Source: Actinacidiphila cocklensis
Lineage (GTDB): Bacteria; Actinomycetota; Actinomycetes; Streptomycetales; Streptomycetaceae
Assembly (NCBI RefSeq): GCF_907177275.1
Contig: NZ_CAJSLV010000066.1
Location: forward strand, 28,891-92,890
DNA length: 64,000 bases
Direction of reading: 5' to 3'
Made by a program: the position numbers and the translations under genes. Below, piece after piece: positions 41,257 through 49,964 of the stretch; position 1 is the first letter of the stretch; each line of letters starts with the position of its first letter. The notes under the pieces were generated by a model, which was given only the letters and a program-made list of their open reading frames with translations, searched no databases and was not told the origin of the DNA.

Positions 41257-42573
41257 ATGAGCAGCCCGGCACCGCCTGCCGCCGCTCCCGAATCCCCGGG
41301 AGGTGCGAAAAGGGCGGGGGCGACAGCAGGCCGGATCGCGCGCAGCACGTTCTCGGCCGTACTCATCGTGCTGACCTGTGTCCTGGTACCGCTGACCCTG
41401 GTGGCCGTGTGGGTCCACGACATCGTGCTGGACACCGACCGCTACGTGTCCACCGTCGCGCCCCTGGCCAGGAACCGCGCTGTGCAGGACGCGGCGGTGG
41501 CCCGCATCACCAAGGCGGTCGACGTGCGGGTCAACGGGCCGGAGGCCGCCGACCAGCTCGCGGCCTGGCTGAAGTCCCAGGGCCTGCCGCCCAAGGCCGT
41601 ACAGGCGGTCAAGGGACTCGGCCCCCAGCTCGACTCCGCCGTGGACGACACGGTCCACAAGGCCGCGACGCGGGTCGTGCGGAGTGACCGGTTCGCCGCT
41701 ACCTGGGAGAACGCCAACCGCACCGTTCACCGCGCGGTCGTCCACGCCCTGACCGGCGAAGGACAAGGCGCCGTCAACGTCACCGACGGCACCGTCACCC
41801 TGGACGTCGGCACCGCGGTCGACAATCTGAAGAAGGAGCTGGAAGCCGAGGGCGTGCCTGTCGCCTCCGCCATCCCGTCGAGCGACAAGCAGCTCGTCCT
41901 GCTCGACTCCGATCAGCTCGGCAAGATCCGCAAGCTCGCCCATGCGCTGGACGTCCTCGGCAACTGGCTGCCCCTGCTCACCGTCGTGGTCGGCGCGGCG
42001 GGCGTGCTGCTGGCCCACCGGCGCCGCAGGGCGCTGGCCCGCGCAGCCCTGGGCGCGGCCTTCGCCAGCCTCGTCGTAGCCATCGTGCTCGCCGTCTTCC
42101 GGGGCTACTACCTCGACCACCTTCCCGCCACCGTGCAGTCGCACGACGCCGCGGCGGCCGTCTACGACACCCTGATCCACTTCCTGCGGGTCAGCCTCGT
42201 CACCGCGATCGTCCTCGGGATCGTCATCGCACTGGGCGCCTACCTGGTCGGCCCCGGCCGCTTGCCCGTCGCCGTCCGAGGCACCTCGGAACGCACCTCC
42301 GACTCCATCGCCCTGTGGGCCTACCGCAACCGGATCCGCACCGGCCGCACCGGCGTCTGGACCGACCGCCACCGGCGGTGGATCACCCTGGCCGTGCTCC
42401 TCGTGATCGCTGCGGCCTTCGCCTTCTGGAACCACCCCACTGCCCTGACCATCTTCTTCCTGCTCCTGGTCCTGCTGGTCCTCCTCGCCCTGATCGCCCT
42501 CCTGGCCGCCTCCGGGCGGGCTGCCCGGGATGCGGGGTCGCCCGCCGGGCACAAGGCGCAGCAGGGCGGGTGA
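41257..42573 (+). CDS. multi-span membrane protein, unknown function
   Basis: A 438-residue membrane protein. A first span, STFSAVLIVLTCVLVPLTLV, is followed by an extracytoplasmic domain of about 180 residues (starting VWVHDIVLDTDRYVSTVAPL; no Cys), then four or five spans including LGNWLPLLTVVVGAAGVLLA and WITLAVLLVIAAAFAFWNHP. The single-span, soluble domain, multi-span layout with DTDRYVSTVAPLA is common in uncharacterised actinomycete integral membrane proteins. AGGACAGGGA precedes the ATG. It sits just past the integrase remnant. Confidence 0.82.
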   Translation: MSSPAPPAAAPESPGGAKRAGATAGRIARSTFSAVLIVLTCVLVPLTLVAVWVHDIVLDTDRYVSTVAPLARNRAVQDAAVARITKAVDVRVNGPEAADQLAAWLKSQGLPPKAVQAVKGLGPQLDSAVDDTVHKAATRVVRSDRFAATWENANRTVHRAVVHALTGEGQGAVNVTDGTVTLDVGTAVDNLKKELEAEGVPVASAIPSSDKQLVLLDSDQLGKIRKLAHALDVLGNWLPLLTVVVGAAGVLLAHRRRRALARAALGAAFASLVVAIVLAVFRGYYLDHLPATVQSHDAAAAVYDTLIHFLRVSLVTAIVLGIVIALGAYLVGPGRLPVAVRGTSERTSDSIALWAYRNRIRTGRTGVWTDRHRRWITLAVLLVIAAAFAFWNHPTALTIFFLLLVLLVLLALIALLAASGRAARDAGSPAGHKAQQGG

Positions 42574-42805
42574 GTACATCGATGCCCGAGGGCGCCCGGG
42601 ATCGGCACGGCGACCATCCACGGCGATGCCCACCTGGGCCGTGCGGCCGGGGCGCCGCCGGTCTGCCCCTCCTGGCTCGGCGCGGCGTGCACGCGCACCC
42701 TTCCTGAGCGGGCCACCATGAAGGCCCTCTTTCGCATATCGCCCCAAAGTGCGAACAAGGGTCTTCCACCCGGATCTACCGGGCGACAAGCGGCGGAGGT
42801 GCGCG

Positions 42806-44413
42806 GTGGTACGGTGGCGGCCGCTGGCGGTCCTGGGCACTGCGCAGTTCCTCATGGTGCTCGACACCTCGGTCATGAACGTGTCGATCAGCCAGCTGGT
42901 GGAGGACTTCGACACCGAGGTCACCGCGATCCAGGGCGTCATCACCCTCTACACGCTGGTGATGGCGGCGTTCATGATCACCGGGGGCAAGCTCGGCGAC
43001 ATGTTCGGCCGCCGGCGCATCTTCGGCATCGGCCTGGCCGTCTACGGTGTCGGCTCGGCGCTCACCGCCGTCGCGCCGGTCCTGTGGGTGCTCGCCGTGG
43101 GCTGGTCGATCATCGAAGGCCTCGGGGCCGCGCTGGTGCTGCCCGCGCTGGCGGCTCTGGTCGGCAGCGCCTACCGGGGCCGCGACCGGGCGGTCGCCTA
43201 CGGCGTCATCGGCGGCCTTGCGGGCGCGGGCATCGCCGTCGGGCCGCTGCTGGGCGGCTGGCTGACCACCTACGCGACCTGGCGGCTGGTGTTCGCGGGT
43301 GAGGTCGTCCTCGTCGCCGCGATGCTGTCCCTGCTCCGCTGGATCGCCAAGGACCCGCCGCGCGCGGAGCAGCGGGCACGGCTCGACATCCGGGGCACCG
43401 TGCTGTCCGCGGCCGGTCTGGCCCTGATCGTCCTGGGCGTCCTGCAGAGCAGCTCCTGGGGCTGGCTGCAGCCCCGCAACCCGCCCTTCACCATCCTCGG
43501 ATTCGCCCCGACCGTCTTCGTGATCGCCGCGGGCGGTGTGCTGCTGGGATTCCTGCGATCCTGGGAGAACCGGCTCTCGGGACGCCGGGGCACCCGCGAG
43601 CGCGACCCCGAGCCGCTGGTCCGGTTCTCGCTGTTCGGTGTCCCGGCGCTGCGGTCGGGCCTGACGATGCTGCTCAGCCAGAACCTCATCCTGCTCGGGC
43701 TGTTCTTCGTCATCCCTCTCTACCTCCAGGTCGTGCAGGGGCTCGACGCCTTCGAGACCGGGTTGCGGCTGCTGCCGGTCTCCATCCTGATGCTGCTGTC
43801 CGCGATGAGCGGCCCGTTCCTCGGCCGGTTCATGAGCCCCCGTACCGTCGTGCGGATCGCCCTGCTCGTCCTGCTCGCCGCGATCCTGTGGCTGCTCGGC
43901 ACGATCGACCCGCACATCGACGACCTGTCCTTCGGCTTCGCCATGGCCGTCCTCGGCCTCGGGATGGGGCTGCTGGCCTCGCAGCTGGGCAACGTCGTGC
44001 AGTCCAGCGTCGGCGACAGCGAGCGCAGCGAGGTCGGCGGCCTGCAGTACACCGCCCAGAACCTCGGCTCGTCCCTGGGCACCGCCCTGATCGGCTCCAT
44101 CCTCATCAGCGCCCTGGTGACCGCCTTCACCACCGAGATCGAGGACAACCCGTCGGTCTCGGCCGCGACCCGCGAGGAGGCGGGCGTCCGCATGGAGGCC
44201 GGTGTCAGCTTCGTCAGCGCCGACGAGGTGCGCGCGGGCGCGGAGAAGGCCGGGCTGCCGCCCGCCGAAGTGGACGCCGTCGTCGACTCCTACGCCGAGG
44301 CACAGCTCAACGCCCTCAAGGCCGCGATCCTGGCCGCCGGCGGCATCACCCTCGCCAGCCTCGCCTTCACCCGCAAACTCCCCACCGACAAGATCACGGC
44401 CAAGCAGACGTGA
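42806..44413 (+). CDS. MFS transporter, DHA2-type drug efflux family
   Basis: A 535-residue 14-span proton-driven exporter. Motifs include TAQFLMVLDTSVMNVSISQL (motif D1 region), GGKLGDMFGRRRIFGIGLAV (motif A) and LAGAGIAVGPLLGGWLTTYA, a fair match to motif C (gxxxGPxxGG). The last extracytoplasmic loop is long and charged (TTEIEDNPSVSAATREEAGV). GTG 42806 follows GGAGG by 6 nt; the frame is open back to 42749. Probably exports hydrophobic compounds. No regulator is adjacent. Confidence 0.9.
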   Translation: MVRWRPLAVLGTAQFLMVLDTSVMNVSISQLVEDFDTEVTAIQGVITLYTLVMAAFMITGGKLGDMFGRRRIFGIGLAVYGVGSALTAVAPVLWVLAVGWSIIEGLGAALVLPALAALVGSAYRGRDRAVAYGVIGGLAGAGIAVGPLLGGWLTTYATWRLVFAGEVVLVAAMLSLLRWIAKDPPRAEQRARLDIRGTVLSAAGLALIVLGVLQSSSWGWLQPRNPPFTILGFAPTVFVIAAGGVLLGFLRSWENRLSGRRGTRERDPEPLVRFSLFGVPALRSGLTMLLSQNLILLGLFFVIPLYLQVVQGLDAFETGLRLLPVSILMLLSAMSGPFLGRFMSPRTVVRIALLVLLAAILWLLGTIDPHIDDLSFGFAMAVLGLGMGLLASQLGNVVQSSVGDSERSEVGGLQYTAQNLGSSLGTALIGSILISALVTAFTTEIEDNPSVSAATREEAGVRMEAGVSFVSADEVRAGAEKAGLPPAEVDAVVDSYAEAQLNALKAAILAAGGITLASLAFTRKLPTDKITAKQT

Positions 44414-44530
44414 ACGCCCGGGACCCGCACACCGGACCACCTCACCGAGTGGTCGTTGCCCGCGGCACGGGGCAGGGGGAGCGGTCACTCGCCCGCGCAG
44501 TGCCGGGAGCGGGTGCGTTACCGTCGGGGA

Positions 44531-45493
44531 ATGTTCGCCGTATACGCAGCACGCATCGACGCAGAGCAGCCGCTGAGCGGGCTCGAACTGGGGGAGCGCC
44601 CCGAGCCGGACAGGCGCGAGGGCTGGACCACCGTCACGGTCAGGGCCGCCTCGCTCAACCACCACGACCTGTGGTCGCTGCGCGGGGTCGGACTCGGCCA
44701 GGAGAGCCTGCCGATGATCCTGGGCTGCGACGCCGCCGGCATCGACGAGGACGGCAACGAGGTGGTGCTGCACTCGGTCATCGGCCAGACCGGGCACGGC
44801 GTCGGACCGCGCGAGCGGCGCTCGCTGCTCACCGAGAAGTACCAGGGCACGCTCGCGGAACGGGTCAGCGTGCCGGCCTGGAACGTGCTGCGCAAGCCGG
44901 CCGGGTTGAGCTTCGAGGAGGCCGCCTGCCTGCCGACCGCGTGGCTGACGGCGTACCGCATGCTCTTCACCAACGCCGGGGTGCGCCCCGGTGACGCGGT
45001 CCTCGTGCAGGGCGCGGGAGGCGGGGTCGCCACCGCCGCGATCGTGCTGGCCAAGGCGGCCGGGCTGCGGGTCTACGCCACCAGCCGGGACGCCGGGAAG
45101 CGGCAGCGGGCACTGGAGTTGGGGGCGCACGCCGTGGTGGAGCCGGGCGGGCGGCTGCCCGAGCGAGTCGACGCGGTCATCGAGACGGTGGGCGCGGCCA
45201 CCTGGTCGCACTCGGTCAAGTCGCTGCGCCCCGGCGGCACCCTGGTCATCTCCGGTGCCACCAGCGGCCCCAACCCGCCCGCCGCCGAGCTGAACCGGAT
45301 CTTCTTCCTCGAACTGCGCGTCGTCGGCTCGACGATGGGCACCAAGGACGAGCTGGAGGACCTGCTCAACTTCTGCGCGACCACCGGCGTACGCCCGGTC
45401 GTCGACACCGTGCTGCCGCTGGACCGGGCGCGCGAGGGCTTCGAACAGCTGGAGCGGGGCGAGGTGTTCGGCAAGATCGTGCTCACCGCCTGA
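44531..45493 (+). CDS. quinone oxidoreductase-like MDR family protein
   Basis: A 320-residue NAD(P)-dependent medium-chain dehydrogenase/reductase. It has VRAASLNHHDLWSLRGVGLG, LPMILGCDAAGIDEDGNEVV, and the Rossmann segment GDAVLVQGAGGGVATAAIVL (usual GGVG/AGGV) with VYATSRDAGKRQRALELGAH. The structural zinc cysteine cluster of alcohol dehydrogenases is absent, so it is probably a zinc-free quinone/enone reductase. TACCGT lies 6 nt before ATG 44531, suggesting a leaderless mRNA. It ends 21 nt from the convergent PadR gene. Confidence 0.9.
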   Translation: MFAVYAARIDAEQPLSGLELGERPEPDRREGWTTVTVRAASLNHHDLWSLRGVGLGQESLPMILGCDAAGIDEDGNEVVLHSVIGQTGHGVGPRERRSLLTEKYQGTLAERVSVPAWNVLRKPAGLSFEEAACLPTAWLTAYRMLFTNAGVRPGDAVLVQGAGGGVATAAIVLAKAAGLRVYATSRDAGKRQRALELGAHAVVEPGGRLPERVDAVIETVGAATWSHSVKSLRPGGTLVISGATSGPNPPAAELNRIFFLELRVVGSTMGTKDELEDLLNFCATTGVRPVVDTVLPLDRAREGFEQLERGEVFGKIVLTA

Positions 45494-45514
45494 TCCCCGG
45501 CCCCGGCCCCCGGT

Positions 45515-46483
45515 TCAGCGCCCGCCGGTGTGCAGCGCGGCCGTGATGTGCGCGGCCGCCGCCGACAGGTGGCGCCGCACCTCGCGCAACTGGCCGTCGT
45601 CGACGCCCAGATCGCGGGCCGCGTCGCGGATGTCGTCGCGGAAGCGGTCGAGCAGCCGCTCCAGGTCGCGCATCGGGTCGGCGGACGGCGGGGTGTCGTC
45701 CACCACGTCCTCGGCCGGTTCGCCGTGGGCCGCCGTGTCCTCGGCCGGGGCGCTTTCGGGCGTCGCGTCCTTGGCCGTCCGCGGCGGCTGCGCGCCCGGG
45801 CGGCCCATGCCGCCGCCGAACTGGCCCAGCTGCCGGGTCAGTTCCGCCAGGCCCTCGCGGACGCCCGACTGCCAGTCGCCGCCGCGCGCGTGCGACTGGA
45901 CCTGCTCCTGCACCTGGCGGACGATCTGCTGCACCTCGTCGCGCGCGCTGTCCACCGCGTCCCGTGCGGCCTTCGCCTGCCGGCGGGCGTCCCGCGCGTC
46001 CTCCTTGGCCCTGCGGCTCTCCTCCTTCGCGCGCTGGGCGCGCTCCCGCCACTCCTGCTTGACGTCCTGGTGGCTGCGCGCGCCCTCGGGCCGGGTGCGG
46101 CTCTGCTGGGCCGCGGCCGCCACCTCGCGGCGCAGGTCCCCTGCGGCCCCCCGCACGTCCTCGCGGATCTCGGCGGCCAGCGTCGAGACGGACTCGCGGA
46201 TCTCCGCCTCCAGGCCGTCGATCTCGTCGGCCCGCGAGGCGAGTTCGGCGCGGCCCTCGTCGGTGAGGGCGTAGACCTTCCTGCCGCCCTCGGTGGAGTG
46301 GGTGACCAGGCCCTCCTTCTCCAGCTTCGCCAGCCGCGGGTAGACCGTGCCGGCCGAGGGCGCGTACAGCCCCTGGAAGCGCTCCTCCAGCAGCCGGATC
46401 ACCTCGTAGCCGTGCCGCGGCGACTCGTCGAGCAGCTTGAGCAGGTACAGCCGCAGCCGGCCGTGCGCGAAGACGGGCGCCAT
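45515..46483 (-). CDS. PadR family transcriptional regulator with long coiled-coil C-terminus
   Basis: A 322-residue PadR regulator. The winged HTH is at residues 5-90 (RLYLLKLLDESPRHGYEVIR, QGLYAPSAGTVYPRLAKLEK). It continues into about 140 residues of Glu/Arg/Ala-rich helix (EWRERAQRAKEESRRAKEDA), then a Gly/Pro linker and a terminal helix (DLERLLDRFRDDIRDAARDL). The extension is far longer than the usual PadR C-terminal domain and looks like a coiled coil. It is one base from the stop of the DUF4097 gene upstream and thus in one operon with it. Confidence 0.92.
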   Translation of the reverse strand: MAPVFAHGRLRLYLLKLLDESPRHGYEVIRLLEERFQGLYAPSAGTVYPRLAKLEKEGLVTHSTEGGRKVYALTDEGRAELASRADEIDGLEAEIRESVSTLAAEIREDVRGAAGDLRREVAAAAQQSRTRPEGARSHQDVKQEWRERAQRAKEESRRAKEDARDARRQAKAARDAVDSARDEVQQIVRQVQEQVQSHARGGDWQSGVREGLAELTRQLGQFGGGMGRPGAQPPRTAKDATPESAPAEDTAAHGEPAEDVVDDTPPSADPMRDLERLLDRFRDDIRDAARDLGVDDGQLREVRRHLSAAAAHITAALHTGGR

Positions 46484-46484
46484 G

Positions 46485-47318
46485 TCAGATGTCCTTCCTG
46501 AGGGAGGGCGCGTCGTCCAGCGGCGGCCTGCGCAGCAGGGCGATCGCGCCGGAGACGGTGGTGGCCCGCAGCCGTGCGCCGCCTGAGCCCATCCGCCCGG
46601 TGATCCGTTTGGCCCCCCAGCCGCCGGTGACCTGCAGCTCGTCGAAGGCGCAGGACAGGTGGCCGCTGGTGGTGTTCGCCTCGACCTCGGCGTCGCCCGG
46701 CTCGGGGATGCGGATGGCGATCTCGCCCGACACGGTGGTCAGCCGGACGTCGGCGCCGCCCGACGGGTCCAGGTCGAGCACCATGCTGCCGCTGACCGAG
46801 TCCGCCCGGACCTTGGAGACGCTGCCCTCCACGACGGTGAGGTCGCCGGAGACGGTGTTGACCCGCAGGTCGCCGGACAGCGACTGGGCCTCGACGTTGC
46901 CCGCGACCGTCTTGGCCTCCACGGGTCCCGTGAGGCCGACCAGGGTGGTGTCGCCGTGCACGCCCTGGACGACCGTGCGGCCGCTGATCCCGGAGATCAC
47001 CGCGCCGGCGCCGACCACTCCGACCTCGACGGAGGTGTGCGGGGGCACCGCGAGGGAGATCACCGCGCGGCGCCGCCAGCCCTGGCGGTCGTGCCACTTG
47101 AGCAGGCCCTTCCAGGTGAGGTCGTCGTACGCGACGGTCAGCGTCGAGCCCTCCCGCTGCACCTTCAGCGGCGGCCCGTCGAGCTCGGTGACCTCCATGC
47201 GGGCCGGCCCCTCGTCGGTGCCGACCACGTTGACCGCGCCGCCGACGATCCTGACCCGGAGCGTGTCCACGGCGTCCTCGAACTCGAACTTCCCGGGTTC
47301 CGTGACGGTCCGTTCCAT
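46485..47318 (-). CDS. DUF4097 family beta-strand repeat protein
   Basis: A 277-residue protein made of short beta repeats: LTTVSGEIAIRIPEPGDAEV, VNTVSGDLTVVEGSVSKVRA, ADSVSGSMVLDLDPSGGADV and ATTVSGAIALL (the recurring T-x-SG unit), expected to form a beta solenoid. No signal peptide. Streptomyces commonly encode such a protein with a PadR regulator. Its role is unknown, though envelope-stress sensing has been suggested for relatives. Palindromic operator sites lie 25-65 nt upstream. Confidence 0.9.
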   Translation of the reverse strand: MERTVTEPGKFEFEDAVDTLRVRIVGGAVNVVGTDEGPARMEVTELDGPPLKVQREGSTLTVAYDDLTWKGLLKWHDRQGWRRRAVISLAVPPHTSVEVGVVGAGAVISGISGRTVVQGVHGDTTLVGLTGPVEAKTVAGNVEAQSLSGDLRVNTVSGDLTVVEGSVSKVRADSVSGSMVLDLDPSGGADVRLTTVSGEIAIRIPEPGDAEVEANTTSGHLSCAFDELQVTGGWGAKRITGRMGSGGARLRATTVSGAIALLRRPPLDDAPSLRKDI

Positions 47319-47342
47319 CGTGCCCCTCCTTGCCGTCGCCCA

Positions 47343-47384
47343 ACGCGGTATATCGCGTCATCCGAAGAACACGATATATCGCGT
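47343..47384. promoter_or_regulatory. two palindromic operators, probably for the PadR protein
   Basis: ACGCGGTATATCGCGT (47343-47358) and CACGATATATCGCGT (47370-47384, with a perfect 10-bp CGATATATCG core) share TATATCGCG. Their centres are 26 bp apart, roughly 2.5 helical turns, just upstream of the DUF4097-PadR operon. They are the only strongly A/T-rich symmetric elements in this interval, fitting autoregulation. Confidence 0.75.
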
Positions 47385-47437
47385 CCCCGGGAAGTCAAGA
47401 GGGGCTCCCCGATGGAGGGGGCGGCTTCCAGGGGCGC

Positions 47438-47467
47438 TGGGGGTACCCCCAGGCGAAAGCTCCGGGG
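47438..47467 (+). repeat. dispersed intergenic element, copy 2
   Basis: TGGGGGTACCCCCAGGCGAA followed by AGCTCCGGGGG. It matches 20221-20250 on the opposite strand almost base for base. The inner GGGGGTACCCCC can itself form a hairpin. Confidence 0.6.
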
Positions 47468-47550
47468 GCGGAACCGCGCGCCCCGCCGCTGCCGGGGGAA
47501 GATCCCGGGACAGGCGGAAAGGGGCAGCTCGGGGGGAACCCCCGGGGGAC

Positions 47551-47733
47551 CTACTCCTCGTCGTCCTCGTCGTCGAGGCGGGCGAGCCATGTGGCCAGGC
47601 GCTCCACCGGGACCTCGAACTCCGGGTTGAGGTCGACGAACTCGCGGAGCCGGTCCGCGAGCCATTCCAGCGTGACCTCCTCCTCTCCGCGCCGGTCGGC
47701 GAGCTCCTCGATGCCGCGGTCGGTGAAGTACAA
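47551..47733 (-). CDS. DUF6104 family small protein
   Basis: A 60-residue acidic protein (ILYFTDRGIEELADRRGEEE, LEWLADRLREFVDLNPEFEV, ending RLATWLARLDDEDDEE). It fits a small conserved Streptomyces family and has no membrane segment. The start is a TTG at 47733 (MYFTDRG) with AGGAG 6 nt upstream. The frame is open further upstream but loses coding character. Function unknown. Confidence 0.85.
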   Translation of the reverse strand: MYFTDRGIEELADRRGEEEVTLEWLADRLREFVDLNPEFEVPVERLATWLARLDDEDDEE

Positions 47734-47865
47734 GATCTGCTCCTGAAACAGGGGTGGGAGGGTCGCTGGGCGGGGAAGAACAGCGAAGGACGGGGACAGA
47801 CTGGACAAGGATAGGAGTTGCCCGAAGGGCCTCGCGCAGGCGGCGGCAGGCACTAGCCTTTCGGG

Positions 47866-47952
47866 ATGATCGGCCAGGGGGGTGGTATGGGCGCGCTGAC
47901 CGCTGTGACGGGTGCGACAGATGCGATCGACGGCATGGGGGGCGCGGGGTGA
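47866..47952 (+). CDS. 28-residue Gly-rich ORF coupled to the protease gene
   Basis: ATG 47866 begins MIGQGGGMGALTAVTGATDA (28 residues in all) and ends at TGA 47950-47952, overlapping the GTG start (47949) of the protease gene. TAGCCT (47854-47859) lies 6 nt before the ATG, the pattern of a leaderless transcript in this window. If translated, it would deliver ribosomes to the protease start, which has no good ribosome site. It could be a coupling leader or chance. Confidence 0.4.
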   Translation: MIGQGGGMGALTAVTGATDAIDGMGGAG

Positions 47953-49943
47953 CGCCGCGGATCGATGAGCCCGAACCCATCGACCCGGCAGAGATCCTCG
48001 TCCCGCTGGTCCGCGACGCGACCGTCCGTATCCATGGCGCGAAGCCCGGCCATCCGCTGTACGGCAGCGGCTTCTTCGTCGCGCCGAACTGGGTGCTGAC
48101 CTGCGCCCATGTGGCGTGCCGGGGATTATCGGAGGAGGCGGCGGGCGTGGGGCAGCCGGCGGCGCGCGAGGTCACGGTCGGCTGGGGCGACCGCATGCTC
48201 GGCGGCGTCGTCGAGTGGGCCGAGCCGGCCGGTCACGACGGCGGCAGCTGGCCCGCCCCCGACCTCGCGCTGATCCGGCTGCTGGACCCGGTCGACCACC
48301 CCTGCGTGTGGCTGACCGAGCGCACCGCCAAGGCGTACACCACCAACCAGGTCGCCTTCTTCGGGTACACCCCGGGCGACGAGCCCGAGCCGTACAACGG
48401 CAGGTGCACCATCAGCGGCCAGGCCGGCACCAGCGGGGTGCTCAAGCTGGGGAACGAGGACGAGATGCCGCACGGCGTGTCCGGCGGCCCCGTGGTGGAC
48501 CTGGTGCGCGGCGAGGTGATCGGGGTGCTCAAGGCCCGCAGGCGGGGGCAGGACGGCGGCCAGGCGGTCGGCGTCCAGCAGCTGCGCCGGCTGCCCGCGG
48601 GCGACCCGGACGACCCCTCGCTCGACCTCTACCACCGGGTGATGGCCGCGCACGACCTGTACCACGCCGACCGGCACGCCTTCGTCCGCGACGACGGCGG
48701 CACCTGGACCGACGCGCACAGCGAGATCGGCGCCTGCGCCGGCCGCGCCCTCACCCCCGGCCAGCGCACCGAACTGCTGGGCCTTCTGGCCCAGTTGCCG
48801 CCGCCGGCCGACGCCGGCAGCCTGGAGGGCGTCATCGGGGCGGTCCGCGGCGGCCGCGCCCTCGGCCTGCCGGTCGCCCCGCGCGCCTGGCGGGACGGCC
48901 TCGGCCTGCTCTACGACCTGCGGCGCGGCACCACCGAGCTGGAGGCGGTGCTGCGCTACGCCGTGCACGCCGCCACCGCCGACCGGACGACCGCCGCCGA
49001 CGAGTCGGCGGAACGCGCCCTGTGGAGCTGGGCGCAGCAGACCGCGGGCGCCGCGATCCCGCTCAGCCGGCTCTTCCGCCGCACACTGGCCGACGAGCGC
49101 AGGAGCCGGCTGCGAGCCAGGTCCGCGCCCGGCGCGGATCGGACTGCCGCGGCCGAACGGCACGGCCCGGAGACGCTGGTGGAGATCTTCCCGCGCGGCT
49201 GGGAGCCGGGCCGCTACGACTGGCGGGTGAGCGCGGTACCGGAGAGCGGCGAGGTCGACTGCGTCGAGGAGGAGTTCGACGCGGGCACCGAACTGGACGC
49301 GCTGGCGGCCCGACTGCGCGAACCGCTGCGCGAGGCCTTCCGCCGCTGCGACGGCTCGGGCACGCTTGCAGTCATCCAACTCGCCGTCCCCGGAGCCCTG
49401 GTGGGCCGATTCTCCGACGTCCGGCTGCTCGGCATCGACGCCGACCGCCCGGTGGTCATCCGCCGTATCGACATGCCGGACGAGGACGCTCCGGCGGCTG
49501 CGGCGCGCGCTGCCCGCTGGCGCGCGCTGCACGAACAGCCGCCCCGTACGCACATCCTGGACTGCGACGAGGGCGCCCCGGGCCCGCTCCCGGACGAGGC
49601 GGACCTGCGCGCCCGCCCCCGCGACACCCTGCCGGCGCTCTGCCGCAGCGCCGCCACCGTGCCCGAGGCGCTGGACCGCATCGTCCGCAGCGGCTACAGC
49701 ATCGCCCTGTGGCGCCGCCGGCCGGTCGCCCAGGAGGCGGTGTGCGCCGATTTTCATCGCGGCATGGTCAAGGCGGTGCGGACCGCGAAGTCCGCGGGCC
49801 GGCTGCCGCGGATGCTGGCCGACCTGCGCGCCGAGGTGGACGACGGGGTGCCGGAAAAGTTCTGGTCCGCCGGTCTCATGCTCTTCTATCACGATCCGAC
49901 CCGGCCGCTGCCCGGGACCGACGAGCCGTTGGAGACCCCTTGA
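47949..49943 (+). CDS. trypsin-like serine protease with long C-terminal (VMAP-like) region
   Basis: A 664-residue cytoplasmic protein (no signal peptide). Residues about 20-230 form a trypsin-like domain with a complete triad: H54 (NWVLTCAHVA), D105 (APDLALIRL) and S177 (PHGVSGGPVVD). Residues about 250-664 are a helical then alpha/beta region (segments starting AHSEIGACAGRALTP, and PETLVEIFPRGWEPGRYDWR) that I read as the middle and C-terminal parts of a VMAP (vWA-MoxR-associated) protein, by context and length rather than a clear motif. It is first of the + strand block with the MoxR ATPase and the vWA/TPR protein. Such systems are thought to sense a threat and release the effector domain; the protease would be the effector. 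Confidence 0.82.
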   Translation: MTPRIDEPEPIDPAEILVPLVRDATVRIHGAKPGHPLYGSGFFVAPNWVLTCAHVACRGLSEEAAGVGQPAAREVTVGWGDRMLGGVVEWAEPAGHDGGSWPAPDLALIRLLDPVDHPCVWLTERTAKAYTTNQVAFFGYTPGDEPEPYNGRCTISGQAGTSGVLKLGNEDEMPHGVSGGPVVDLVRGEVIGVLKARRRGQDGGQAVGVQQLRRLPAGDPDDPSLDLYHRVMAAHDLYHADRHAFVRDDGGTWTDAHSEIGACAGRALTPGQRTELLGLLAQLPPPADAGSLEGVIGAVRGGRALGLPVAPRAWRDGLGLLYDLRRGTTELEAVLRYAVHAATADRTTAADESAERALWSWAQQTAGAAIPLSRLFRRTLADERRSRLRARSAPGADRTAAAERHGPETLVEIFPRGWEPGRYDWRVSAVPESGEVDCVEEEFDAGTELDALAARLREPLREAFRRCDGSGTLAVIQLAVPGALVGRFSDVRLLGIDADRPVVIRRIDMPDEDAPAAAARAARWRALHEQPPRTHILDCDEGAPGPLPDEADLRARPRDTLPALCRSAATVPEALDRIVRSGYSIALWRRRPVAQEAVCADFHRGMVKAVRTAKSAGRLPRMLADLRAEVDDGVPEKFWSAGLMLFYHDPTRPLPGTDEPLETP

Positions 49944-49964
49944 CCAGGGATGCGAGGTATCGAG

